A model generated the notes under the pieces. It saw only the letters and a program-made list of their open reading frames with translations, was not told the DNA's origin and ran no database searches. Position numbers and translations under genes: made by a program. Positions 42,991-52,831 of a stretch of DNA of 64,000 nt are shown piece after piece (the stretch's first letter is position 1; the number at the start of each line of letters is the position of its first letter). This DNA comes from Phytophthora sp. 'mugwort' (Eukaryota; Oomycota; Peronosporomycetes; Peronosporales; Peronosporaceae), in assembly GCA_033558025.1 (NCBI GenBank), contig JAUCEF010000018.1:2294001-2358000 (forward strand), read 5' to 3'.

Positions 42991-43641
42991 ATGAACCCTG
43001 CGTTCTACAGTTTCTGGTGCAACCAATGCCGATGCTCGGCCAAGGACTCGTACCAATGCCGGCTTTCTCAGCTGCATATTATTGCCGGAGCGCAGAGTGC
43101 GCCGATCACAGCGAACCCCTTGCGCGCAGGCGAAACCCACATGTGCCCTGTGCGTTCGTGTGGCAAGCGCTTTACGACGGCGGGTAGCTTTTGCGCCACA
43201 AGAGGCAGCACGGCAAGATTGATCCGATGAGCCCGACCGGCGGCTGCATCTGCGTGTTCCTGAGCACCAAGCTGGAGCGGCATACTACGGTGGGGACGTC
43301 AAGGTCTGCCCTGCTGAAGCGTGCGGGTGGACTTTTCGCACGACCGGCAACTCGAATCGCCACATGGAAAAGCACCACGGAAGAGCGGTCCCCACCTGCT
43401 GCCACCTCCGCCGCGACTTCTATACAAGACGCTGACAATAAAGCGAGCACGAAGGTATGGAGTCCGTGCGCCAGCAGTAGCGGCGAGTCCGACACGGAGT
43501 CAGATGCCTCCGGTTTTTAACCGCAGTGGTCCGCTCCGTCGGTACCTGGCACCAATTTGACTGCGTATGGAACAATGAGCTGCTAGACACTTTAGCTTGC
43601 ATACTGGATGATAACGTCGAGATACAGGAAATACAAATATA
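42991..43641 (+). pseudogene. C2H2 zinc-finger family member F, strongly decayed
   Basis: Scattered family pieces in several plus frames: HMCPVRSCGKRFTTAGSF (finger 2 with a damaged helix), RHKRQHGKIDP, GGCICVFLSTKLERH (finger 3 with a deletion), EACGWTFRTTGNSNRHMEKH (finger 4) and a broken tail to about 43640. Finger 1 is not recognisable. More degraded than B and E. Confidence 0.8.
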
Positions 43642-44754
43642 ATCCATTTACACACGTGCCGTGTAAGAAACACCAATGCTGACGCGACTGAAATTGATGT
43701 GGTCGATCGCAGTGACGCCGATCACACGGCGCTCACGGCGCATGTACTTTTGCCTCCAAGTCGAACATTCTAGACCCATTCAGCCTCAACGCTAAATTGC
43801 TCTAGAAAAGCGTTCATATGATGTCTTATTAAACACGTGCTGTGGCTGCTGCTGGTGGTGCGGTAATTTACGTGGTTACATGTAGATGCAATTTATATTG
43901 CTCGTTGGAGAGGGTATTGAATACGGATCCATTCCCTGCGCTAACTCCCTGCGAATCGCAAGTTGCGACGACGGCTTCCACGCCTTCCGCTGTTGGCGTT
44001 ACCACACGTCCATCTTGGTATTTGCGCGGCTATCAGACACCGGGTTTCCTGCATGTAGGAGCGCGGCGCACCAGCTTATCGCGGGCGACGACACAAAAAC
44101 TGCTGTCGGTAACGTACAATGTGTATCCGAACGTGTAAAATACATCCGCGGGGGCGGTCGCGTGCGGACCAGAATGCCGTCTGTCCACCCCTGCAAGGAA
44201 TACTGTACTCGTCAGACATGTCAGACAGAGGTCGCTAGTGATCAGTGTGACCTCCGTTCGAGCCCTGCATGACGTGCTGCACCGAAAGCCGATCTCAGCA
44301 CGATTTTAGCTTGCTGCCCGTCTCATGTCTGTGGCATTCCGGACTTCGAAGACCATCCGCCGCGTGGGGTCCATAATGGATCAGAGACGTTTCCCACAGC
44401 GGATAAGAAATCGCCGCAGTGCATGACTGCTGTTGTGTGCATGTGTTCGAGCTGCTGCTATGGGCGACTCATCGCCTCATTGCAAAGCGGAGGGCGATCT
44501 GTCACCCGAGCTGCAAAGGCAATGGCGCCATTCTCATCCGCAGCTGGTCAGCTCATCGATTACAGTGGTTTTTCCAAACCTAAGATCTCAGGGAACGCGA
44601 TGGCCTACAGGCCGAGTCACACGCCTTATCAAGGTGAGCAAGGCCACTACGACTTACCCTTGAACCGGCCTCTGCTTCATCCCACGTCATTATCGCTTTG
44701 ACACTGTTCGAACCAAACCTCTCTTCGCGTTGAACGCACAGCAGTTGGACTGTT
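43642..44754. other. Intergenic stretch upstream of member G
   Basis: Plus-strand frames at 43842-44138 and 43886-44272 lack any family motif. The last part is the 5' flank of member G. No repeat seen. Confidence 0.35.
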
Positions 44755-45528
44755 ATGTTAACGCAGAGCAAAACTCAGCACGAGCACCAACAGCAGACGC
44801 TGTCGCCGTCGGGCGTGAAGCACCCGCTGTCCTCGCGGCCGGTCATCCACGCGTGCCCACAGCCAGGCTGCACGCGCCGCTTTAACCGCAAGTACACGCT
44901 CGCCGAGCACATCAAGACCCACACGGGCGAACGCCCACATTTGTGCCCCGTGCGTACTTGCGGTAAGCGCTTTAGCACGTCCGGCAACCTGTCCCGTCAC
45001 AAGCGGCTGCATGGCTACATCGAGCCGCTCAAGTGTCCTGCGCAGGGCTGCATCTGCAAGTTCCCGAGCAATAAAAAGCTCGAGAAGCACATGAACTTTC
45101 ACTATGGCGGCGCGGTGAAGGTGTGCCTTGTGCCTGGCTGCGGCAAGACGTTCAGTACGACAGGCAACTTGAACCGCCATCTCAAGCACCAACACCCGGA
45201 TCTCCCAGCGGATCAACCCCACGTTCAAGCTCAGCAAGTTACGACGGCTCCGATGGTCGTCACTGCTCCTCAGGTGACGCCGCCGCAGTTTATCCACCAC
45301 AGTCCCACGAGCACAGAACAGTGGGCCATGCTGGACTCGACGGGGCCCGTCTTCAAGTCGCACGTGACGATGTGCTGGCCGCAGCAGATGACATTCCAGC
45401 AGGTTATGATGCCGCAGGACATTTACTCGCCCACAAACTCGTGCTCGGAGCTGTTCGACGACGTGTGGAACGCCGAGATGCTGGACACTCTTGTGAACGT
45501 GCTGCAGGACCCCACCGTGCGCTGCTAA
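44755..45528 (+). CDS. C2H2 zinc-finger protein, family member G
   Basis: 257 residues, intact, probable nuclear regulator. Four fingers with helices RKYTLAEH, TSGNLSRH, SNKKLEKH and TTGNLNRH; linker TGERPHLCP. The tail is Gln/Val/Thr-rich, then has HHSPTSTEQWAMLDSTG, a Met-rich stretch (MTFQQVMMPQDIYSPT) and ends SELFDDVWNAEMLDTLVNVL plus QDPTVRC. Start ATG 44755. Best reference copy for members D and E. Confidence 0.9.
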   Translation: MLTQSKTQHEHQQQTLSPSGVKHPLSSRPVIHACPQPGCTRRFNRKYTLAEHIKTHTGERPHLCPVRTCGKRFSTSGNLSRHKRLHGYIEPLKCPAQGCICKFPSNKKLEKHMNFHYGGAVKVCLVPGCGKTFSTTGNLNRHLKHQHPDLPADQPHVQAQQVTTAPMVVTAPQVTPPQFIHHSPTSTEQWAMLDSTGPVFKSHVTMCWPQQMTFQQVMMPQDIYSPTNSCSELFDDVWNAEMLDTLVNVLQDPTVRC

Positions 45529-46640
45529 TTAACGGAAGGAAGAAAAACGTAGAACGCTTCATATATTAGGTGGTGTAGCCGTCCTCGATGTTAATAAATA
45601 TACGTTGTCGTTTTTTTTTTTTCCAAGTCAAAGTGCCCCTTACTGCAGCGATAGATCACGTTATTTCACGAGTGACCCACACTAGCGAAAAATATTAGTC
45701 GATGCATCGATATAATAACTCTCTTCGACGGCTGTAAGGATAATCCAGTGCGAGGTAACAATTGCAACTACAGTGCCGGGTGCTCCATGCATCGATGCAG
45801 GAACGGAGATGGCTTCGACCGGCGTAAGGTTGGCGCCGGCCATTGTGGCGATCGTCGATTGCTCGAACACCGAGAATATCTGAAATAAAGTATGTCAATA
45901 TCTCATGTGCTCCTCACAATATAGTGGAACAGCTGGATCCAGGCTCGTCTGATAAGATGGACAGGATTTCTCGCCTTCCTCAAGTGCTCAATATAAACCT
46001 TCAAGGCGAGCGTTTGCATCGTCAAGAAGTTTGTGAAAAGTATTGTGCGTTACATGGGCTATCGCATACTAGAGGGGACGCGCTTGTGCTGATGGTACAT
46101 ACACGTCGAACACATTGACGGATAGTCAATGTTTGGACCGTCGCATAACCACGCAGAAAAGTGGACACGATAGAGCGTCAGTCCAGAAATAATGTTTACT
46201 CCCTAGATGGTGTGGAACACACACAAATTCAACGTTTCTGTCGCTTGCGTCCGCGCCTGTACACCATATGTATGAGCTAGTTCATCAAAAGCCACACAGG
46301 TGAAGGAACGCCTCGCCCCAGTTTCTGGACTTCAAAATCTGGGGGCGATGAGATGAGGGGGCGCTTTCATTCGCACGCGCGTGGTCTCATTTCGGGGGCA
46401 TCATACCTATATGGTAGTCTTGAATACGATACTTACCGGTAGATTATGTGCCGTCGGTAAAGCGATTGCCACACACACACAATGGAGTCTGGTACGGCAG
46501 CATACACATTTCTGGCCGCCAGTAAACATTTTTCGGCACTGGCAAACACAAACGACCCGAGCAAACAGAAAGCCTCGAAATGACCATCGGCAAACACTTT
46601 CCGGTCACAGGCAAAATCAGCGCATTATGTGCAGGGAATA
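45529..46640. other. Intergenic stretch, nothing recognised
   Basis: A 14-T run lies at 45611-45624. A plus frame at 45930-46118 is open but unassigned. Short GGCAAACAC words repeat near 46530-46600. Confidence 0.35.
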
Positions 46641-47375
46641 GACCAATATTCGTAAAGAATGACCACCAAGTCAGATTAATGTGACCTACTGTGCATAATA
46701 AACTGACCAAAAAGGTCAGATAAACATGCACATTGGTCAGATTAATGTGCACAATGGTCATTATTCCCGATCAACACCCGTGACTGCTATCCCGCTCCGC
46801 TCCAGATCGACCACCTTCCCAATATCAACTGGTCAAAGAAGGGGCTGAGTTTCACAAACTTTGTCAAATATCGATGGGAAAACTTCTGCTGTTCTGTCGT
46901 CTTTTCTTATATGCTGCGGTGATCATGTGAATTGAAATGCATATTTTGTGTTCTAGCCGAAGTTTTCGCGATCGATTGGTTGAATCGACGCGCCCAAATC
47001 GACCGAAAGCCCAAAAGCACTTGATTTAACATTGGTCACATCTAAGTACGTAATCGGACTTAGTCGAAACCTTTCCGTACTATATGGAATAGGTTTGGCC
47101 CAAACAGCTTGATAATTGTATTGGCCAATTCAACCCATTGTTGGTGAACCGACCAGCATCGGCAAGTTTGGCTGGAATTCACAATACTAGTTTGTTAGTG
47201 CTTTCATCTAGTCCCATTACGCGGCCATTAGCATCAGAATAGTGTGGTTGTTATAATCGACAACCGGTTCACAATACCTGACCTTAGGTTCTCAATAATC
47301 TGACCTGGTCATATTATTAAGACAACGGGTACACAATAATCTGACTAAAAGTTCACATTAATCTGACCAATGGTC
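46641..47375. repeat. Element with opposed clusters of a GGTCAGATTAATGTG motif
   Basis: The left cluster has GTCAGATTAATGTG at 46670, GGTCAGATAAACATG at 46714 and GGTCAGATTAATGTG at 46735. The right cluster has the same motif inverted: CACAATACCTGACC at 47270, CTCAATAATCTGACC at 47291, CACAATAATCTGAC at 47332 and CACATTAATCTGACC at 47354. About 520 bp of non-coding sequence lies between. Clustered subterminal repeats in opposite orientation are typical of transposase-binding ends of a non-autonomous DNA element. No coding part. Confidence 0.6.
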
Positions 47376-47587
47376 GATCGCTAACGATGCAGAAGTCTAG
47401 GTTCTATAAATTGGCGTGAGTGTGAACGACAGCAGCGTTGTGCGCGCTCATCAAGCCCGTGGGGTGCTTGCCTCGCCTCCTTTTCAAGCACTGTCGGGGA
47501 AAGCACTGCGATTTGCCTCGCCCTGTTTTTGCAGTAATATGCTTGCTGGTGGACGATCGTGTGTGTTTGCTGGTGCCTTCTTTTGAT

Positions 47588-47687
47588 GGGACTTTTGCCA
47601 AATGATGGCTCTATTTCGATAATTTAGCCAAACGATGATGACTTTCGCCAAATTATGACACCCGCCTTTATTTGATGGCACTCAGCT
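47588..47687 (+). repeat. Left terminal inverted repeat of MULE 2
   Basis: Pairs with 48808-48906 with few mismatches (shared TAGCCAAACGATGATGACTT). Confidence 0.85.
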
Positions 47688-48807
47688 ATTTGTGATGATC
47701 AGAGTCGAAGAGGTCCGTTACTTATACGTGCTAGGAAGCAGTTCGGACGACAAGCTACCGCTCGCACATAGACATTCGCTCTCCCTGTTGACAACAATTT
47801 TCATTTTTGTAGGTCTTTTTTATCAAACCCCGACGCCAAGTACATATTAAAAAATGCCCAACGCATTCTCGGATTCGACGGTGCATTCATGAAGACAGTA
47901 GGATAGAAGAACACCATCCTTATTCTCGTCGGACGTGATGGGAACAAGAGGAACATTGTAATGGCGGTGGGTTTGGTACCATCTGAGAATACGGCTAACT
48001 GTCAATGGTTCCTGCTAAATTGCATGAAGACAGGTATTGAGATGGCTGAAAATCCGTTTTTCATTGTTGGTAAGGCTGGTATTTTCGCGGGGTCGACGCT
48101 TGGGCTACAGCTACACTTTTGCACGCGGCAAGTAGTTAGCAACGTTAAAAAGAACTTCAAAGGGCGGTTGATGACAGAGCTAGAGAAGCAATTATACAAG
48201 ATTAAGCGTGCGCAGTGTGAAGAGTATTACGAGTCGCAGCTGGCGAAGTTTGGAGTCAATAATAACGACATTGAAGCTTACATTCGAAAGATTACTCTAG
48301 CTAATTGGGTACTATATCCGTTTCTGGATATTTATCGGCTCAAATGAGCAGTCCAAATAAGGCGTACGCATACGACATAAGGACAACATTATCCATCCGA
48401 AAGTGCGTAGATATCGCAGCCAAGCCATGCGAATGCCCATTCATGCGCCAAATGGGTATCCCCTGTCGACACATGATCTCCGTGCTTACTGCACTGAATC
48501 TCAATCATACCATATACGAATATTTCGACGACAGCTATTTGGTGAAAAACTACATCGATCTGTACAACGTCGACCACGACCACAACATCAAACTTCCGCT
48601 GTACAGAAGGACACTACGGTACTTGAACCTGTGCCAACGGTGAAGAAGGGCCGGAGTCAAAAGAAGCGTTTTGCGAGTGGTGGGGAAACGCCGAGTAGCT
48701 CAACTGCCAAGCGGCGTCGCTGTGGAAACTGTGGTGACTTCGTCCACAACGTGCGTATATATGTACAAACGACGAGCCCAGTACAATAGTAGAGTAATCT
48801 TGCATTG

Positions 48808-48906
48808 GAGATGAGTGCCATCAAATAAAGCGGGTGCCATCATTTGGCAAAGTCATCATCGTTTGGCTAGATTAACGAAATAGATCCATCATTTGGCAAA
48901 AGTCCC
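48808..48906 (-). repeat. Right terminal inverted repeat of MULE 2
   Basis: Partner of 47588-47687. It ends AAAAGTCCC. Confidence 0.85.
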
Positions 48907-48915
48907 ATTTTGATG

Positions 48916-49228
48916 TCTACTAGCGGCTTTTACTCCACACAATGCAGCTTCCGTACACGATCCCACGTGCCGACGGTAATTATTCGAATATCGGGACGGT
49001 AGGACAACACTGTTTCCTCCGAGTCGGGCTGGCTCGCGTCGTTGCAATAAACTTCGGATAAACCTTGTCTAAGCTTACCACCGTTAGGCAAGTCGCAGCC
49101 CAGGCGCTGAGTTTTTTCTTTTTGTGAACTTCTTATGTCTTCATCGAGGCGAGTACAGTATGTTACTGCACGTAAATTTACCTTAAATTACTATACATCA
49201 CTATATCCTAATCGTTTCAACGCTCGCC
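48916..49228. other. Short intergenic stretch
   Basis: 3' flank of member H; no feature seen. Confidence 0.35.
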
Positions 49229-49915
49229 TTAGTCAAGTAGCATTTGGGCCAGAATGTCCAGCATCTCGGGGGTCCACGGCGTCGTGCACGCGGTCTCAAA
49301 TGGAGCCGGCAACTCTATCTCAATCGACTCCGACGCGACCTCCCACGCGTTGCCTGCCCATTCCTGGTCAATACCCGTGGGGCTTTCGCGTGTTGGCGTG
49401 CTGCATTTCTGACTCGTAGGCGTGTTGCGAATGGGGCGCGACGACGGCGAAGTTGGAGCTGGCGTCTTGTACTGCTCACGCTCCTGCTCCGTATGCTGAT
49501 TCTTGAGGTGGCGGTTGAGGTTGCCCGTGGTGCTGAACGACTTACCGCACGCAGGTATATTACACGTGTGTGTTCGCGGCACGTAGTGCGAGCGCATGTG
49601 CTTGGTCAGCTTGATGTCGCTTATGAACTTCAGCGTGCAGCCCTTCACAGGACACGGCACGGGCTCGATGGCGCCGTGGAGACGCATATGCCGGGATAGG
49701 TTGCCCGAGGTGCTGAAACGCTTGCCACAGTCGCGCGCACGGCAGACGTGTGGGCGCTCTCCTGTGTGGGTCTTCATGTGTTCCGTGAGCGTGTACTTGC
49801 GGTTGAACCGTCGTGCGCAACGCACGACGGGGCATTGAAATGCGCGGCCACCGCTGTTCTGTTTAAAGATCGTGTGAGTGGGGATCACGATGCGATCGAG
49901 TTGGATGTCCTGCAT
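49229..49915 (-). CDS. C2H2 zinc-finger protein, family member H
   Basis: 228 residues from ATG 49915 (MQDIQLDRIVIP). Four fingers with helices RKYTLTEH, TSGNLSRH, SDIKLTKH and TTGNLNRH; linker TGERPHVCR. The tail has a Ser/Thr/Pro-rich part, SPTGIDQEWAGN (the SPTxxEQW motif with one insertion) and ends TPWTPEMLDILAQMLLD. The same frame stays open upstream to 50329, but paralogues start close to finger 1 and the upstream part has no matching sequence, so I keep the internal ATG; an in-frame ATG near 50275 is the alternative. Sister of member I. Confidence 0.85.
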   Translation of the reverse strand: MQDIQLDRIVIPTHTIFKQNSGGRAFQCPVVRCARRFNRKYTLTEHMKTHTGERPHVCRARDCGKRFSTSGNLSRHMRLHGAIEPVPCPVKGCTLKFISDIKLTKHMRSHYVPRTHTCNIPACGKSFSTTGNLNRHLKNQHTEQEREQYKTPAPTSPSSRPIRNTPTSQKCSTPTRESPTGIDQEWAGNAWEVASESIEIELPAPFETACTTPWTPEMLDILAQMLLD

Positions 49916-50776
49916 ATTTGTTGTAACTAGGAAGGGGGAGCTGCTACCTGTGAATTGTTGTGCAAGTTGGGAAATGAAATCGGCACAATATCTGTTTGAA
50001 AGCGCCGTCCTTGTCGTGATGCGGTACCGTCCCCGTACCCACACTCCGGCTCGTGATAGCGCGCAATCAGACCTCGCACGCCTTACGCTGGACAAGGGCA
50101 GCGTGAAGTATGTCTTACGCGGTTCTGCCGCAGCGATTTGCCTGTTGGCGTTCGTGGCGTCTATGCTTGCTTGCTTCGCCCGAAGCAGCCTCAGGTCATC
50201 AGGCCATACAGTCGCAGATTTGCGTCCCTTCTCCTTTAGATATCCCAGCTGGCACAGTAATAGCCCACACAACATGCATGACCCGACCGCATGGCGTGAG
50301 CTTTGCCAATAAAGAGACAGCTCCACCAAAACCGAATTTCCCCAGATGTCCGTCCGTGTATCTGCAGATCCCCGTCATAGCTCCAGTGTCTCCTGTGAGT
50401 CACAGAAGACAATCGGGTGGAAAATCCAAGCACTTGATGTCCATCTAATGACAACATGACAGCTTACGAATTCCCTTGCCGTCCCAGCACAGGATGCATC
50501 GAGCCAAGCATGGGTGGGGCGCACTGTACAGTACGCGATCTAGGTGTGACGCTCGAGCTTTTGGCTCGCTTGTCAACTTGGTGTAATGCCAAGCGCTGCT
50601 TAAACGTGTTCCATTTCTCTTTCTGGATACTTGCTCGAACAGCAAAATGCTTGACCTTTGACTTTACAATACATTCCGACCTCAGTATAGATCTGCGTTA
50701 CGTCGCTAGTGTTTAGTATTTTGCAGTGTATGCATTTATTTACCTTATTTGGTACGGTAAAAGGATTAAGACCACT
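49916..50776. other. Region between members H and I
   Basis: Contains the 5' flank of H and 3' flank of I. Open frames on both strands lack motifs. Confidence 0.35.
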
Positions 50777-51358
50777 TCAACTGAGGAGCATATGCCCCAA
50801 AATCTCGAGCGTCTCGGGGCTCCAGGGCTCGTCACACGGTTTGTCGATCGGGACAGGGGTCATGCCCATTATAACCTCGGTATTTTCATCTGTCTGACTG
50901 CCGTGTTCAACGCCTGTCGGGCCTTTTCCTATTGGAACACGCCAACTCGCCCGCGCCGAGTGCACGAGCTGCTCGCGCTTGCTACCCGTGCAGTCTTTCT
51001 TAAGGTGTCGGTTCAAGTTGCCGGTAGTGCTGAACGTTTTGCTGCATCCCGCAACTTTGCAAGGGTGCGTCCGAGGTGCGTCGTGCTGCTTGAGGTGCTT
51101 CCCGAGTTGGACATCGCTCAAGAAGCTTCGTGAGCAGCCGTCGCGAGGACACCGTATCAGAGGTAGGGGGTCATGCAGACGCATATGCCTCGCGAGGTTG
51201 CTTGAAGTGGTGAACCGACGGCCGCATCCGGGCGCTCGACAGACGTGGGGTTTGTCTCCTGTGTGGATCTTCATGTGCTCTGTCCGTGTGTACTTGCGGC
51301 TGAAACCGCGCCCGCAGTGCTCGACCGGACAAACGAATCGCTTTCCGTCGTCGCTCAT
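50777..51358 (-). CDS. C2H2 zinc-finger protein, family member I
   Basis: 193 residues, the shortest intact member; starts 9 residues before finger 1 (MSDDGKRFVCP). Four fingers with helices RKYTRTEH, TSSNLARH, SDVQLGKH and TTGNLNRH; linker TGDKPHVCR. The tail keeps a KGPTGVEHGS remnant of SPTxxEQW and ends EPWSPETLEILGHMLLS, very similar to member H. H and I therefore form an adjacent same-strand pair, as after a local duplication. Confidence 0.88.
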   Translation of the reverse strand: MSDDGKRFVCPVEHCGRGFSRKYTRTEHMKIHTGDKPHVCRAPGCGRRFTTSSNLARHMRLHDPLPLIRCPRDGCSRSFLSDVQLGKHLKQHDAPRTHPCKVAGCSKTFSTTGNLNRHLKKDCTGSKREQLVHSARASWRVPIGKGPTGVEHGSQTDENTEVIMGMTPVPIDKPCDEPWSPETLEILGHMLLS

Positions 51359-51996
51359 CTGATGCGTGCAGGGGTTCTAGCAAGTCAGAGAATGACTGTG
51401 AAAAAATGCTTCTGCTACGTAGTATCGTTATATCCACTGCAACAGCAAGATACTTTCCTTGATCGTCTGCTACATCGCAGCGCAAATTAGCTTCAAGACT
51501 GTGGCTACTTTTTTGTGAGCTCTGCATGCTGTCTTACGTAGCAGCAACTGGAATTGCTGTGCCAGGGCGACGGTGACCTGATGAGTTGGCGCGGGAATTT
51601 CCCGCGAGCAGAAAACACGATCTCGTTCGACAGCAACGCAGGACAGGATAGCCTCGCCCAGTACATGAGTACCACACTACGTACTTAGCCCTAGACCTCG
51701 GTGGGGTCATAATCGTCAGCGCAGATGATGGCTCTGCCGCACATAAAACATCCATCAGTGACCGAAGTGGGATTTGTGCGGATATCAGCTCAACATCCTC
51801 AAAACCGTATAATTTTATAAGTTTAAAAGGGTTTATGTAGCCATGTCGACGATGTTGGTTCCCTTGCGGCGCCAAGCGTGGAGGGAGAGAACCCTGTAAA
51901 CAGAGAGAAAAAACGAAGAGAAGGCTGTAGTAAAACAGAGAGAGTGGGATAGGGGAGAAACAGAGATAGGTATGTAACCGGTCGCATAGAGAAGAG

Positions 51997-52034
51997 GCGG
52001 ATCCACTAGCGGATCGTCCGCTCCGTGGATCCGC
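51997..52034. repeat. 38-bp interrupted palindrome
   Basis: GCGGATCCAC pairs with GTGGATCCGC at the ends, and AGCGGA with TCCGCT inside, around a TCG centre. Confidence 0.75.
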
Positions 52035-52112
52035 TGAGCGAGGACAGACAAGCGATCAGAATCATTCCCAGTTTTTCATCGCTCTGCTTATCCCTGACCT
52101 CCGTGCTGCCCA

Positions 52113-52138
52113 CCCCCCCCCCCCCCCCCCCCCCCCCC
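52113..52138. repeat. 26-base C homopolymer
   Basis: Uninterrupted C run. Length is likely unreliable in assembly and variable between isolates. Confidence 0.9.
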
Positions 52139-52655
52139 GGCCTACCACCGTTGCTCGCTCGCTCCGTCCGCGGCCCGCGCCTGACATCTCCCTTCGCTGA
52201 TCGCCACGGTGCGCGCCTCCCACCAGTTCTTGCTCTCCCTGCCACGACGCGCACCCCGCCTCAACGTCCCAAGATGCGCTCCAGGACACGCCGCTCGCTA
52301 GTCCACAGCGTCACCCCGCCGCATCACACCCTCCACGACACCCAAATGCCAGTAAGTGCCAATCATATTCATTTTTTCATGTAGAATATTACTAACTGAT
52401 CACTTTTCATACTGCATGTACAGATATAACTCTATAAAAGGCTCATCCAATCTGCTTCCTTGTTCTACTCTTCTCGACATACGTCGGACACTATCAACAA
52501 ATTCTGGTGAGTTACGATTGTATTAAATATTGGAGATGCTCGGAAACTAACCAAAAATGTATCGTGGTGTCCATGATGTTACTAGATATTATTTAAGCTT
52601 TCAATATACGTTCGGTTCTTCTCCTCCTCTTGTTGTTCCATATCCCGTCATCAAG

Positions 52656-52776
52656 TGCGCATGAGCTGTACCTTTTTGGCGCGGCGAGCATAACCTGGCC
52701 GTGAGCTGTAGCCCTATCTGGCGTGGTTTGCGTTATCTGCGCATGAGCTGTAGCCTTTTGGGCGTGGCGCGTACTC
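52656..52776. repeat. Three tandem units of about 41 bp
   Basis: Each unit has (CA/CG)TGAGCTGTA-CC followed by a GGCG(T/C)GG run and an AT-containing spacer. Unit starts are near 52656, 52696 and 52738. Confidence 0.65.
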
Positions 52777-52831
52777 GAAAAATAATGTAAGATAATAGGA
52801 ATGTTGTATTAACTGTTGTTAATGTGCCGCC

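Larger units (their letters stand above)
47588..48906 (+). mobile_element. Second MULE with terminal inverted repeats
   Basis: A 1.32-kb element whose ends are inverted repeats of about 100 bp starting GGGACTTTTGCCAAATGATGG minus its last base. They are flanked by CTTTTGAT (left) and ATTTTGAT (right), a likely 8-bp target duplication with one mismatch. The plus strand has MULE transposase parts: RILGFDGAFMKTVG (catalytic Asp block), ILVGRDGNKRNIVMAVGLVP with SENTANCQWFLLNCMK, then the C-terminal SWIM zinc motif CECPFMRQMGIPCRHM and a basic tail (KKRFASGG, AKRRRCGNCG). The first part of the transposase is missing and frames are broken, so it is non-autonomous. Confidence 0.85.
51359..52822. 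other. Repeat-rich stretch without a gene
   Basis: Holds a palindrome (51997-52034), a 26-C run (52113-52138) and short tandem repeats (52656-52776). From 51836 (TGTAGCC) to about 52498 (CAACA), with a TATAAAAG at 52433, it could be a solo LTR, but no second copy is present to prove it. Confidence 0.35.

Noticed and set aside
46670..47368. CRISPR-like array of repeated GGTCAGATTAATGTG words
   Set aside because: Only three and four diverged copies, irregular spacing, opposite orientations, eukaryotic context.
49916..50329. N-terminal extension of zinc-finger member H to 50329
   Set aside because: Begins with a non-ATG codon and has no counterpart in paralogues, which start close to finger 1.
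52025..52384. 119-codon plus-strand ORF with a poly-Pro stretch
   Set aside because: The Pro run is only the translation of the C homopolymer; no motif elsewhere.
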